Assembly: GCF_900108175.1 (NCBI RefSeq)
Contig: NZ_FNVO01000001.1
Location: 461,499-525,498 of the forward strand
DNA from: Thermomonospora echinospora
Lineage (GTDB): Bacteria > Actinomycetota > Actinomycetes > Streptosporangiales > Streptosporangiaceae
DNA length: 64,000 nucleotides
Direction of reading: 5' to 3'
Shown piece after piece: positions 50,898 to 60,100 of this stretch. Every line of letters starts with the position of its first letter. The first letter of the stretch is position 1. Position numbers and translations under genes: made by a program. Below the pieces are notes generated by a model, which saw only the letters and a program-made list of their open reading frames with translations, searched no databases and was not told where the DNA came from.

Positions 50898-52109
50898 ATG
50901 TTCCAGACCCCGGTCAGTCCCGGCCCATGGCAGGAACTCCCCTTTGTGGTCGTCGATATCCTGCGCCCCGGGATTCCGCAGCTCGCCGACGAGATGGTCG
51001 AGGCCCTCCGGGTCTCCGTCCCGGAGCTGGGAATTCCTGAGTCCGTCGTCGGGAGGAAAGGGACCCGCACCCTCATCGAGGGCGGTCTCGGCCGGTTCCT
51101 CGATCGGATCGCCAGCCCCGTGACTCCCCTACCGCTTCACCTGGACCTGGCCCGAATGCTCGGCGAGGCCGAATTTCACAGCGGCCGCAGCCTGGACGTC
51201 TTGCAGGCCGCATACCGGGTCGCGGCGCGCACCATGTGGCGGCGATTCTCCACCCTGGGCATGGAAGCCGGGTTGTGCTCCGATCAGTTGTGCGCTCTGG
51301 CCGAGGCGGTGTTCGTCGTCACCGAGGAGGCGGCCGATCAATCCGCGCGGAGCTATGCCGCGCTGGCCGGCCAGGCCGGTGTTTCACAGCAGCGCCAACG
51401 CGAGCGCCTGCTGGAACTGCTCATAGGTGAGGGAGCCTTTCCCGAGGAGAGGATCCGCGAATCCGCTGTGCGCGCCAAGTGGCGCATTCCCGACACCGTG
51501 GCCTGCGTGGCGCTCGATGAACCGTGGCAGGATCACCACCTGCTGTCGCCCGCTGTGGGCCCGGATGTGCTGATGGACCTCAGACCGCCCGGCCCGTTCG
51601 TGCTGGTGCCCGACCCCGACGGACCGGGCCGCCTGGACATGCTCACCCGGGCGTTCGACTCCATGCTGATCTCGGTCGGGCCGAGTGTGCCGCTCAGCCA
51701 GGCCAGGCTCTCGCTGCGCCTGGCCCGGCGGGCACTGTCCCTGGCCCGCCGCGGTCTCATCGCCGCGGCCGGCCCGATCATGAGCGATCGGCATCTCCCC
51801 ACGCTGTTGATCTTCGGCGATGAGGATGTCGTCCGCCTCATGGAACGCGGCGGATGGGACAGGCTCGCCGCATTGCCCCCTGGCAGGCGCGGGCCGCTCG
51901 CGGAAACACTCCGCTGCTATCTCAGCCGGGGAGGTTCGGCGCCCGACCTCGGTGCCCGGCTCAACGTGCATCCGCAGACGGTCCGCTACCGGATGGCTCG
52001 CCTGGAGCATATGTACGGCGACAGCCTCCAAGATCCAGAATGGCGGTTCCGCATGCAGATCGTCATGCACATGCATGAAATCATGGGCCGCGGGGGCCAG
52101 GCCGGTTAG
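50898..52109 (+). CDS. PucR/CdaR-family transcriptional regulator
   Basis: This 403-residue protein has a helical N-terminal region (LHLDLARMLGEAEFHSGRSL, QAAYRVAARTMWRRF). A middle GGDEF-like CdaR segment follows, and a C-terminal PucR helix-turn-helix: LRCYLSRGGSAPDLGARLNVHPQTVRYRMARLE. This architecture is typical of actinomycete PucR-like regulators. ATG at 50898 has GGAGGG immediately upstream; the open frame extends 89 codons further but through the AT-rich palindromes. Its target is unknown; the flanking genes (GPP34 and cutinase) are candidates. Confidence 0.88.
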   Translation: MFQTPVSPGPWQELPFVVVDILRPGIPQLADEMVEALRVSVPELGIPESVVGRKGTRTLIEGGLGRFLDRIASPVTPLPLHLDLARMLGEAEFHSGRSLDVLQAAYRVAARTMWRRFSTLGMEAGLCSDQLCALAEAVFVVTEEAADQSARSYAALAGQAGVSQQRQRERLLELLIGEGAFPEERIRESAVRAKWRIPDTVACVALDEPWQDHHLLSPAVGPDVLMDLRPPGPFVLVPDPDGPGRLDMLTRAFDSMLISVGPSVPLSQARLSLRLARRALSLARRGLIAAAGPIMSDRHLPTLLIFGDEDVVRLMERGGWDRLAALPPGRRGPLAETLRCYLSRGGSAPDLGARLNVHPQTVRYRMARLEHMYGDSLQDPEWRFRMQIVMHMHEIMGRGGQAG

Positions 52110-52351
52110 CCGATTCCGCAAGGGTCTTGAGCCTGCCGGCGCCATATCGGAATCGAAGCTCGGCAACGTTGTGCCACGCCCCGGCCACCCGTACCCAATG
52201 ACAAATGCCGCACCTCTGGCCGCGGCCGACGGCTACGCATCTCCGTGATAGTCCGCGCCGCTCGGAATGTGAGGTTCGTTCAGCGTCCCAGGATTGCCGC
52301 AGCGCGAGAATCGCTGCACATTCCCGCCCCCCGAGGAAGGCTGATCCTCCG

Positions 52352-53233
52352 ATGCGCGCACCCCTGAAGCGCCTGCGGCGATGGCTCGTGGCGCTCCCCG
52401 CAGCGGCCGTCCTGGCCGTAGGCGTCACCGCCGCCCCGAACTCCTACGCCACCGCCGACAGCTCGTACCAGCGCGGACCGGCACCCACCGAGGCCAGTGT
52501 CCGCGCCGACAGAGGCCCGTTCCAGGTGGCCAGGGTGAACGTGCCGGGCGCCGGCTTCGGCTCGGGCACGATCTACTACCCGACCGACACCAGCCAGGGC
52601 ACCTTCGGCGGCGTCGCAGTCTCTCCCGGCTTCCTGTCACCTGAGATCCTCATCGCCTGGCTCGGGCCGAGGCTGGCCTCACACGGCTTCGTCGTCATCA
52701 CCTTCACCACCAACACTCCCACCGACCAGCCCGACAGCCGTGGCAGTCAACTCCTCGCCGCGCTGGACTACCTGACCACCCAGAGCCCGACCGCCGTGCG
52801 GCAGCGCCTCGACAACACCCGCCTGTCGGTCATCGGCCACTCCATGGGCGGTGGCGGCGCCCTCCGCGCGGCCAACGACCGGCCCGACCTCCAGGCCGCC
52901 GTTCCCCTCGGCCCGTACCACACCACCAAGGACTGGTCGGGCGTCCGCGTCCCGACCATGATCATCGGCGGGCAGTACGACTCCATCGCCCCCAACGACC
53001 AGCACTCCGAGCGCTTCTACAACAGCCTCGACAGCGCCCCCGAGAAGGCGTACCTGCGTGTCACCGGCACCACCCACATCACCGTCGGCACCGGCACCCC
53101 GGGCGTCGGCAAGTACGTCCTGTCCTGGCTCAAGCGCTTCGTCGACGACGACACCCGCTACGACCAGTTCCTGTGCCCGACGCCCTCCGGACCGGACGTC
53201 GTGGAGTACCACAGCACCTGCCCCCACGCCTGA
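52352..53233 (+). CDS. Secreted cutinase / polyester (PET) hydrolase-like enzyme
   Basis: This 293-residue alpha/beta hydrolase has a signal peptide (RRWLVALPAAAVLAVGVTAA, cleavage around residues 28-36). Residues from about 40 on follow Thermobifida cutinases segment by segment: GTIYYPTDTSQGTFGGVAVSPGF, IAWLGPRLASHGFVVITFTTN, DQPDSRGSQLLAALDYL and FVDDDTRYDQFLCP. The catalytic triad is Ser164 in GHSMGG, Asp210 and His242. Cys275 and Cys290 match the C-terminal disulfide. Phe94 replaces the usual clamp Tyr, and Tyr189 replaces the wobbling Trp. It likely hydrolyses cutin, aliphatic polyesters or triglycerides outside the cell. Confidence 0.95.
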   Translation: MRAPLKRLRRWLVALPAAAVLAVGVTAAPNSYATADSSYQRGPAPTEASVRADRGPFQVARVNVPGAGFGSGTIYYPTDTSQGTFGGVAVSPGFLSPEILIAWLGPRLASHGFVVITFTTNTPTDQPDSRGSQLLAALDYLTTQSPTAVRQRLDNTRLSVIGHSMGGGGALRAANDRPDLQAAVPLGPYHTTKDWSGVRVPTMIIGGQYDSIAPNDQHSERFYNSLDSAPEKAYLRVTGTTHITVGTGTPGVGKYVLSWLKRFVDDDTRYDQFLCPTPSGPDVVEYHSTCPHA

Positions 53234-53295
53234 CCCCTGCCCCCACCCGGTGGCGGTCGCCCGGCGCGACCGCCACCGGCATCCGCACATCCCGG

Positions 53296-53718
53296 TCAGG
53301 GCGCGGTCTGCTCGGTGCGCTGTGCGAGGGCCTCGTTCAGCAGGTGCCGCAACTCGGGGCCGTCGATGACGGCCGAGGTCGGCGTCTGGCCGTACCGGAG
53401 CCGGGTGAGCACCCACAACTCCTTGCGCCCCACCTCTCCGGTGACCTGCTCGCCGAACTCCGGGGGAAAGTCGTCCGGCTCCTCGGCCCGGTAGGCCGCG
53501 AAGACGTCGGGAAGCAGCATTCCGCTCCCCGCAGGGGAGAAGCGCTCGGCGAACTCCTCGGTGGCAGGACGCCCGGACAGGTTCCTCAGCGAAAGGGCGA
53601 AGCCCAGGAAGTCACCGATGACCCCGTTCGAGTCACCGGAGACGTCGAAGAGCGGGCCCACAAGACGAACGGTGCGCATATCCGACGTGGGTACCACGGC
53701 TTCCACCGCCACGGCCAT
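53296..53718 (-). CDS. Hypothetical protein
   Basis: This 140-residue soluble protein has no recognisable family. The start MAVAVEAVVPTSDMRTVRLV at 53718 has GGGAGGTGA eight bases upstream, which supports translation. The composition is normal for the genome, acidic in the middle (AAYRAEEPDDFPPEFGEQVTGE), with no signal peptide or membrane segment. It is convergent with the cutinase and divergent from the helicase/methyltransferase operon; a link to either is not supported. Confidence 0.6.
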   Translation of the reverse strand: MAVAVEAVVPTSDMRTVRLVGPLFDVSGDSNGVIGDFLGFALSLRNLSGRPATEEFAERFSPAGSGMLLPDVFAAYRAEEPDDFPPEFGEQVTGEVGRKELWVLTRLRYGQTPTSAVIDGPELRHLLNEALAQRTEQTAP

Positions 53719-53966
53719 AAAAACTCACCTCCCGGCCACCCCACCACTGATCGCGTTGGCCCGCCCAGGACTTCCCGCGACTGACGGGCGCCACCCGGGG
53801 AACGGCGAAGGCGCCGAATGACCTGATTTCGGTTGTTACCGTCATCGACCATCGAACCGTGCGAAGCTACTGTCCCGGTACCCGGGTGATCGGTCGGGGC
53901 GATCGGCCGGGTGCGGAGCGGTGGGGGCCGCGGGCCGGGATACTGGCTGGAATGGGGAGCGAGTCG

Positions 53967-56900
53967 ATGACCGTGGCGACGGAAAGCGAGGTGCCGGCGC
54001 AGGGGCAGCTGGTCACCGTACGGAATCGGCAGTGGGTGGTGGCCGATGTCCAGCGCGGCTCGGTCGCCAGCAGCGACCCCTTCACCCTGACCGGCGAGCC
54101 GCAGCACCTGGTGACGCTGGTCAGCATCGAGGACGACGCGCGCGATGAGGAACTGCGCGTGGTCTGGGAGCTGGAGTACGGCGCCGTCATCTATGACCGT
54201 GCGCTGCTGCCCGGCCCGGCCGACGGTTTCGACGATCCGAAGGAGCTGGACGCCTTCCTGGACGCCGTCCGCTGGGGCGCCATCGCCTCGGCCGACAGGA
54301 CCGCCCTGCAGGCTCCGTTCCGCTCCGGCATCCAGATCGAGGACTACCAGCTCGACCCGGTGGTCCGCGCCCTGTCGATGCCGCGCACCAATCTGCTGAT
54401 CGCCGATGACGTCGGTCTCGGCAAGACCATCGAGGCGGGCCTGGTGATGCAGGAGCTGATGCTCCGCCACCGTGCCCGCACGATGATCATCGTCTGTCCC
54501 GCCGGCCTGACCGTGCAGTGGCGCGATGAGATGCGCGACAAGTTCGGCCTGGACTTCCGCATCGTCGACACCGCACTGCTCAAACGGCTGAGACGAGAGC
54601 GCGGCCTGTACGCCAACCCCTGGACGCACTACCCCCGGCTGATCGTCAGTATCGACTGGCTCAAGCGCGACCGCCCGCTGCGGCTGCTGCGCGACGTGCT
54701 CCCGGGCGTCCCGCGCTACCCGCGCACCTTCGATCTGCTGGTCGTGGACGAGGTGCACACCTGCGCCCCCTCCGGCACCGGCAGATACGCGGTCGACTCG
54801 CTGCGCACCCAGGCGATCAGGCAGCTCGCCCCGCACTGCGAGCACCGCCTGTTCCTGTCGGCGACCCCGCACAACGGCTACCTGGAGTCGTTCACGGCGC
54901 TGCTGGAGCTGCTGGACGATCAGCGTTTCGCCCGTGGCGTCAAGCCCGCTCCCGAGCAGCTCAAGCGCGTGATGGTCCGCCGCCTCAAGCGTGAGCTGCC
55001 GCCCAAGTGGAACGGCGACCCGGCCTTCCCGATGCGCAGGCTGGACTACCTGGAGGTCGACCACTCCGAAGACGAGCGGCGCATGCATGAGCTGCTCACC
55101 AGCTACGCCGAGAGCCGCCGCGCCCGGGCGGGCGGCGGGAGCGGCGTGGCGGCCGCCGACTTCGTCATCATGCTGCTCAAGAAGCGTCTGTTCTCCTCGC
55201 CCAAGGCGTTCGCCGAGACCATCGACACCCATCTGGCCACCATGAACGCCCGCGACCACGCGAGCGACGAGCACGACCGGGCCGTGGCGCGGGCCGGGGC
55301 CAGGGTCCTGCGGCCGCTGGCCGAACGCCTGGCGGAGACCGCCGAGGACGACACCGCCTACCGTGACGTCGAGACCGACGCGCTTACCGCCGTCCGCCGC
55401 ATCTCCCCGCCGCTGACCGCCGAGGAACGCGCCACCCTGGAGGAGCTGCGCACTCTCGCCCGCCGGGCGGCCGACCGCCCCGACGCCAAGGTCAAGGCGC
55501 TCCGCGAGTGGCTGGAGCCCATCGTCTGCCCGGACGGCCCCCGTGGCGAGTGGACGCGCGAACGGGTCATCATCTTCACCGAGTACCGCGACACCCAGCG
55601 CTGGCTGCACGAACGCCTCCACCAGGCCGGCTACCCGCCCGAGCGGATCAAGCTCCTGTACGGCGGCCAGGACACCGCCGAGCGCGAGCACGTCAAGAAC
55701 GTCTTCCAGGAGTCCCCCGACCTGCCCGGCGGCGAGGTCCGCATCCTGCTCGCCACCGACGCCGCCAGCGAGGGCATCAACCTGCAGAACCACTGCCACC
55801 GGCTGCTGCACTGGGAGATCCCCTGGAACCCCAACCGCCTGGAGCAGCGCAACGGCCGCGTCGACCGGCACGGCCAGCGCGCCTCCCGGGTCGACGTGCT
55901 CCACTTCGTTCCGCGCGGCTGGGAGGGCGCGGGCTTCGGTGACGGCTCGCTGGAGGACGAGATGCTCTTCCTGCAGACCACCGCCCGCAAGGTCGAGCAG
56001 ATCCGCGAGGACCTCGGCGGTGCCGGTGAGGTCATCGCCGCCCAGGTCGAGCGCAAGATGCTCGGCCGCCGCGCCGACTGGGCCGGCGTCGATGTGGAGA
56101 TCGCCCGCCGTTCTGCCAACGCCCGCCTCAAGGTCGAACGCGACCTGGCCCGCGACCTGGAACGCCTCACCGGCGCCCTGGCCGGCAGCCGCACCGAGCT
56201 GAACCTCTTCCCCGAGACGATCGAACGGGTGGTACGCACCGGCCTGCGCCTGGCCCACCGCAAGGACCTCGACGACGCCGACCCGCCCGAGGGCTTCCCG
56301 GCACGCTGCTTCCGCCTGCCCGAGCTCCCCGGCGCCTGGGCCCAGGCCCGCAACGACGGCCTGCACCATCCGCTCACCGGCGCCGAACGCCCCGTGACCT
56401 TCGACCAGGACGCCGCCGCAGGCCGTACCGACGTGGTGCTGCTCCACCTGGGACACCGTCTGGTGCAGATGTGCCTGCGGCTGCTGCGCGCCGAGCTGTG
56501 GGCGGGCGCCACCGGCCACAGCGCCAGACTGCACCGGGTCACCGCCCGCCTTGTCCCCGGCGACGTGCTCCGCACGCCCGCCGTCGTCGCCCACGGCCGC
56601 GTCGTCATCACCGGCGCCGAGGGCACCCGCCTGCACGAAGAGATCATCGTGGCCGGCGGTCTCATCAAGGGCATCGAGGGCGACGAGTTCACCCGCGCCA
56701 AGGAGACCGACGTCGAACACTGGCTGTCGGCCGCGAGCGAGGAGCCCGTACCCGAGGCCGTTCGCCGCCAGCTGGCCGAGGTGTGGGACAAGATCGGTGA
56801 ACCGCTCGGCAAGGCTCTGCGGGCCCGTGCCCGGCAGCGGGCCCGCAGTCTCGAACGCCTCATCGCCCAGCGCGCCGACGAGGAGGTCGAGGCGATGCAG

Positions 56901-57179
56901 GCCGTGCTCACCGAGCTCGAACGCTCGATCGGTTCCGCCCTGGATGACGTGGGCCGCTGGGAGCAGGGCAGCCTGTTCGAGAGCGACGACCAGCGCACCC
57001 AGCTCCGCAAGGACCGCGACGCCCTGGCCGAGCGGCTGCGCGCCATCCCCGAGCAGCGCGAACACGAGGCGGCGGTGCTGCGCCGCCGCTACGCCGACCC
57101 CACCGACCGGTGGTTCCCCGCAGCCGTGACCTTCCTCGTTCCCGCCGCCCTCGCCCACCAGGCCGGAGGTGCCCGCTGA
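53967..57179 (+). CDS. drmD: SNF2-like helicase resembling DISARM DrmD
   Basis: This helicase of 1070 residues has an N-terminal strand domain (PAQGQLVTVRNRQWVVADV), then ATPase motifs: Walker A DDVGLGKTIEAGL (residues 147-159), DEVH box (261-264), SATPHNG (motif III), FTEYRDT, LLATDAASEGINLQ and RVDRHGQ (motif VI). The PGQ-VRxRQ-LVEDV-like start, GIQIEDYQLDPV and SATPHNGYLESFTALLELLD are very like DrmD of class 1 DISARM anti-phage systems. ATG at 53967 is chosen because GGGGAG lies seven bases before it. The TGA overlaps the methyltransferase ATG by one base. DrmA, DrmB and DrmC do not follow, so the pair is an orphan module or a different two-gene system. Confidence 0.85.
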   Translation: MTVATESEVPAQGQLVTVRNRQWVVADVQRGSVASSDPFTLTGEPQHLVTLVSIEDDARDEELRVVWELEYGAVIYDRALLPGPADGFDDPKELDAFLDAVRWGAIASADRTALQAPFRSGIQIEDYQLDPVVRALSMPRTNLLIADDVGLGKTIEAGLVMQELMLRHRARTMIIVCPAGLTVQWRDEMRDKFGLDFRIVDTALLKRLRRERGLYANPWTHYPRLIVSIDWLKRDRPLRLLRDVLPGVPRYPRTFDLLVVDEVHTCAPSGTGRYAVDSLRTQAIRQLAPHCEHRLFLSATPHNGYLESFTALLELLDDQRFARGVKPAPEQLKRVMVRRLKRELPPKWNGDPAFPMRRLDYLEVDHSEDERRMHELLTSYAESRRARAGGGSGVAAADFVIMLLKKRLFSSPKAFAETIDTHLATMNARDHASDEHDRAVARAGARVLRPLAERLAETAEDDTAYRDVETDALTAVRRISPPLTAEERATLEELRTLARRAADRPDAKVKALREWLEPIVCPDGPRGEWTRERVIIFTEYRDTQRWLHERLHQAGYPPERIKLLYGGQDTAEREHVKNVFQESPDLPGGEVRILLATDAASEGINLQNHCHRLLHWEIPWNPNRLEQRNGRVDRHGQRASRVDVLHFVPRGWEGAGFGDGSLEDEMLFLQTTARKVEQIREDLGGAGEVIAAQVERKMLGRRADWAGVDVEIARRSANARLKVERDLARDLERLTGALAGSRTELNLFPETIERVVRTGLRLAHRKDLDDADPPEGFPARCFRLPELPGAWAQARNDGLHHPLTGAERPVTFDQDAAAGRTDVVLLHLGHRLVQMCLRLLRAELWAGATGHSARLHRVTARLVPGDVLRTPAVVAHGRVVITGAEGTRLHEEIIVAGGLIKGIEGDEFTRAKETDVEHWLSAASEEPVPEAVRRQLAEVWDKIGEPLGKALRARARQRARSLERLIAQRADEEVEAMQAVLTELERSIGSALDDVGRWEQGSLFESDDQRTQLRKDRDALAERLRAIPEQREHEAAVLRRRYADPTDRWFPAAVTFLVPAALAHQAGGAR

Positions 57180-60100
57180 TGCCCCCTCGCGCCAGTACCG
57201 GCCGAGCCCGCCGCTTGGCCCCCACGGTCGCCGAGCAGCACGCCGAGTGGCTCGGACTGCTGCGGCCGGACGGCCCTTTCCTGGCGCTGTCGGTCCTCAC
57301 CGAGGCGCTTGAGCAGGGCCTGGACGTCGTGCCGGACGAGGTGCGCGACGAGATCCGCCAGGCCTGGGGCGAGGTGCAGCCGGAGCCGAGCCTCATGCTG
57401 GCCGGCTGGTACGACCGGGTGTTGCGCACCCTCCTGCGTATGCCGTTCAGCCATCTGGTGCAGGGCGCCACCGTCGAGGCGCTGTACGGCCGCGCCCGCC
57501 CGGACCTGGTGGCGTACGGGCCGAGCCCCGAGGGCCGCGCCATGCGGCTGTTCATCTTCAAGCACGGCTGGGAGGAACCGCTCAACGAGGGGCAGCCCTC
57601 CCCGCTGGAACGGGCGGCGGCGCTGTGCCGGGAGACCGGCGTGCCGCTGGCCCTGGTCACCAACGGCCGGTTGTGGATCCTCGTGCACGCCAGGCCCGGC
57701 GAGGCCACCTCCACCGCGACCTTCGACGCCGACCTGTGGCTGGAGGAGCCGGTTCTGCTGCGCGCCTTCGCCACCCTGCTCGGCGCGCACCGCTCGCTGG
57801 CCCCGGCCCGCCGCCCCGACGGCACCTGGTCCGACGGCCTGACCGCGCTGCTGGCCCGCAGCGCCGAGGCCCACACCCGGGTCACCGACACCCTCGGCCG
57901 CCAGGTCCGCCAGGCCGTCGAACTGCTGGTCGGCGAGCTGGCCCGCCTCGACCGCGAGTCCGGTGGCGCCCTGCTGCGGGAGGTGGAGGAGCGGGACGTC
58001 TACCGGGGCGCGCTCATCGTCCTCATGCGCCTGGTGTTCCTGCTGTACGCCGAGGAACAGGAGCTGCTGCCCGCCGGTGAGCTCTACCGCGACTCGTACG
58101 GGGTGGCCGCCCTCTATGACCAGTTGACCGCCGAACGCGACGGCCACGGCGAGGAAGTCGGCGACCGCCGTAGCGCCGCCTGGTTCCGGCTGCTGGCCCT
58201 GTTCCGCGCCGTGCACGGCGGTAGCGAGCACGACGACCTGCGCATACCGGCGTACGGCGGCTCGCTGTTCCGGCCGGACACGTTCGGCTGGCTCGCCGAC
58301 GCCGCCGTCACCGACCGCGTGGTGCACCAGATCCTCGACGCCCTCCTCATCCTGCGCCACAAGAAGGGCAAGGCCGCCGCCGAACGCCTGTCGTACAAGG
58401 GCCTGGACGTCGAGCAGATCGGCCACGTCTACGAAGGTCTGCTGGAGTTCTCCTGCCTCAAGGTCAAAGAGCCGTACGTCGGCCTGATGGGCAAGCACGA
58501 GCCCGAGCTGCCGCTGCGGACCCTGGAGGAGGAGTACGCCAAGGGCCGGGAGCCGTTCCTGGCCTGGCTCAAGGAGCGGACCGGCGCCACCGCCGGCCAG
58601 CTCGGAAAGGCCCTCGACACCGCCCCGGACGTCCGGCGGCTTGCCGCCCTGCACGCGGCCTGCGACAACGACGAGGATTTGGCGAGGCGCATCGCCCCGT
58701 TCTTCGGCCTGCTGCGCTCGGACCTGCGCGGCGAGCCCACCGTCTATCCGGCCGGCTCGGTGCTGTTCACCCAGGTCGGCGACCGCCGCGCCACCGGCAC
58801 CCACTACACGCCCAAGTCCCTCGCCCAGGAGATCGTTCAGCACACCCTCGCCCCGCTCTGCCACCGCCCCGGCTCCGCCGAGGGGGCGGAGGAGCCGGAC
58901 TGGCAGGTCAAGCCCGCCGCCGAACTGCTGCGGCTCAAGGTCTGCGACCCCGCGATGGGCTCGGGCGCGTTCCTGGTGTCGGCCATCCGCTATCTGGCCG
59001 AACGCCTGGTGGAGGCGTGGGAACGCGACGGCCTGCCCGAGGACGTCCGCGAACTCCTCGGCCCCGGCAACGACCGCGAAGACCTGCTGCTCATGGCCAA
59101 GCGCCGGGTCGCCGCGAGCTGTATCTACGGGGTGGACCGCGACGACATGGCGGTGGAGCTGGCCAAGCTGTCACTGTGGATCGAGACCCTGGCCAAGGAC
59201 AAGCCGTTCAGCTTCCTCGACCACGCCCTCCGCTGCGGCGACTCCCTGGTGGGCTTGATCGACGAGGCCCAGGTGTGGAGCTTCCACCTCGACCCACAGC
59301 GCGGTACGTTCCGGGGCGCGGTCTTCGAGAACGTCATGGACGAGCTGCACCCGATGCTCACCCGGGCGCAGGAACTCCGCGAGGAGATCGAGGCGTTCCC
59401 CGCCGACGACATTGAGCGCGTCACCGACAAGGAACGCAAGCTCGCCGAGGCCGAACGCCTCACCGAACGCCTCCGCCTGGCCGCCGACGCCGTCGCCGCC
59501 GCTGCGCTGTCCACGGCCGGACGGCCGGCCGAGGTGCTGGACGAACGGCTGCTGGAGCTGGCCGACAAGGTCAAGGCCGCCCTCACCGCCGAACGGATCA
59601 AGGAACTCACCAGGGACGACCGCCGCTCGCCCCTGGAGGAGGAACTTCGAGCCACGCTGCACACCTGGCTCAAGGGACCGCGCAAGGAGCCCATCAAGCC
59701 CTTCCACTGGGCCTTGGAGTTCCCCGAGGTCATGCGCCGGGACGGCTTCGACGCCGTCGTCGGAAATCCGCCGTTTATTGGCGGAACTATGATTAAAGGA
59801 AGAGCTGGAGAGGATGTACTTGTATACCTGGGACAGGTAGTGGCAGGGGGTAATACCGCTGGAGGTCGAGCTGATCTCTGTTCGTACTTTCTACTGCGCA
59901 ACATATTGATTGCTCCGCAAGGCTACGTGAGCATCATTGCCACGAACACGATCAGTCAAGGAGACAGCCGCGAAGTTGGCCTTGATCAGGCGGTCGGTAG
60001 GGGCTGGATGATTAGGCGGGCCGAGAAGTCTCGGCCTTGGCCGGGTACTGCTTCACTTGAAGTCTCGTTGGTTTGGCTTGGGGGAAGGAGGGATAGAGAG

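Noticed and set aside
53586-57158. 1190-codon minus-strand frame opposite the helicase gene
   Set aside because: The opposite strand carries a complete helicase with all ATPase motifs. The minus frame is a repetitive Gly/Val/Leu/Gln composition artefact of GC-rich DNA.
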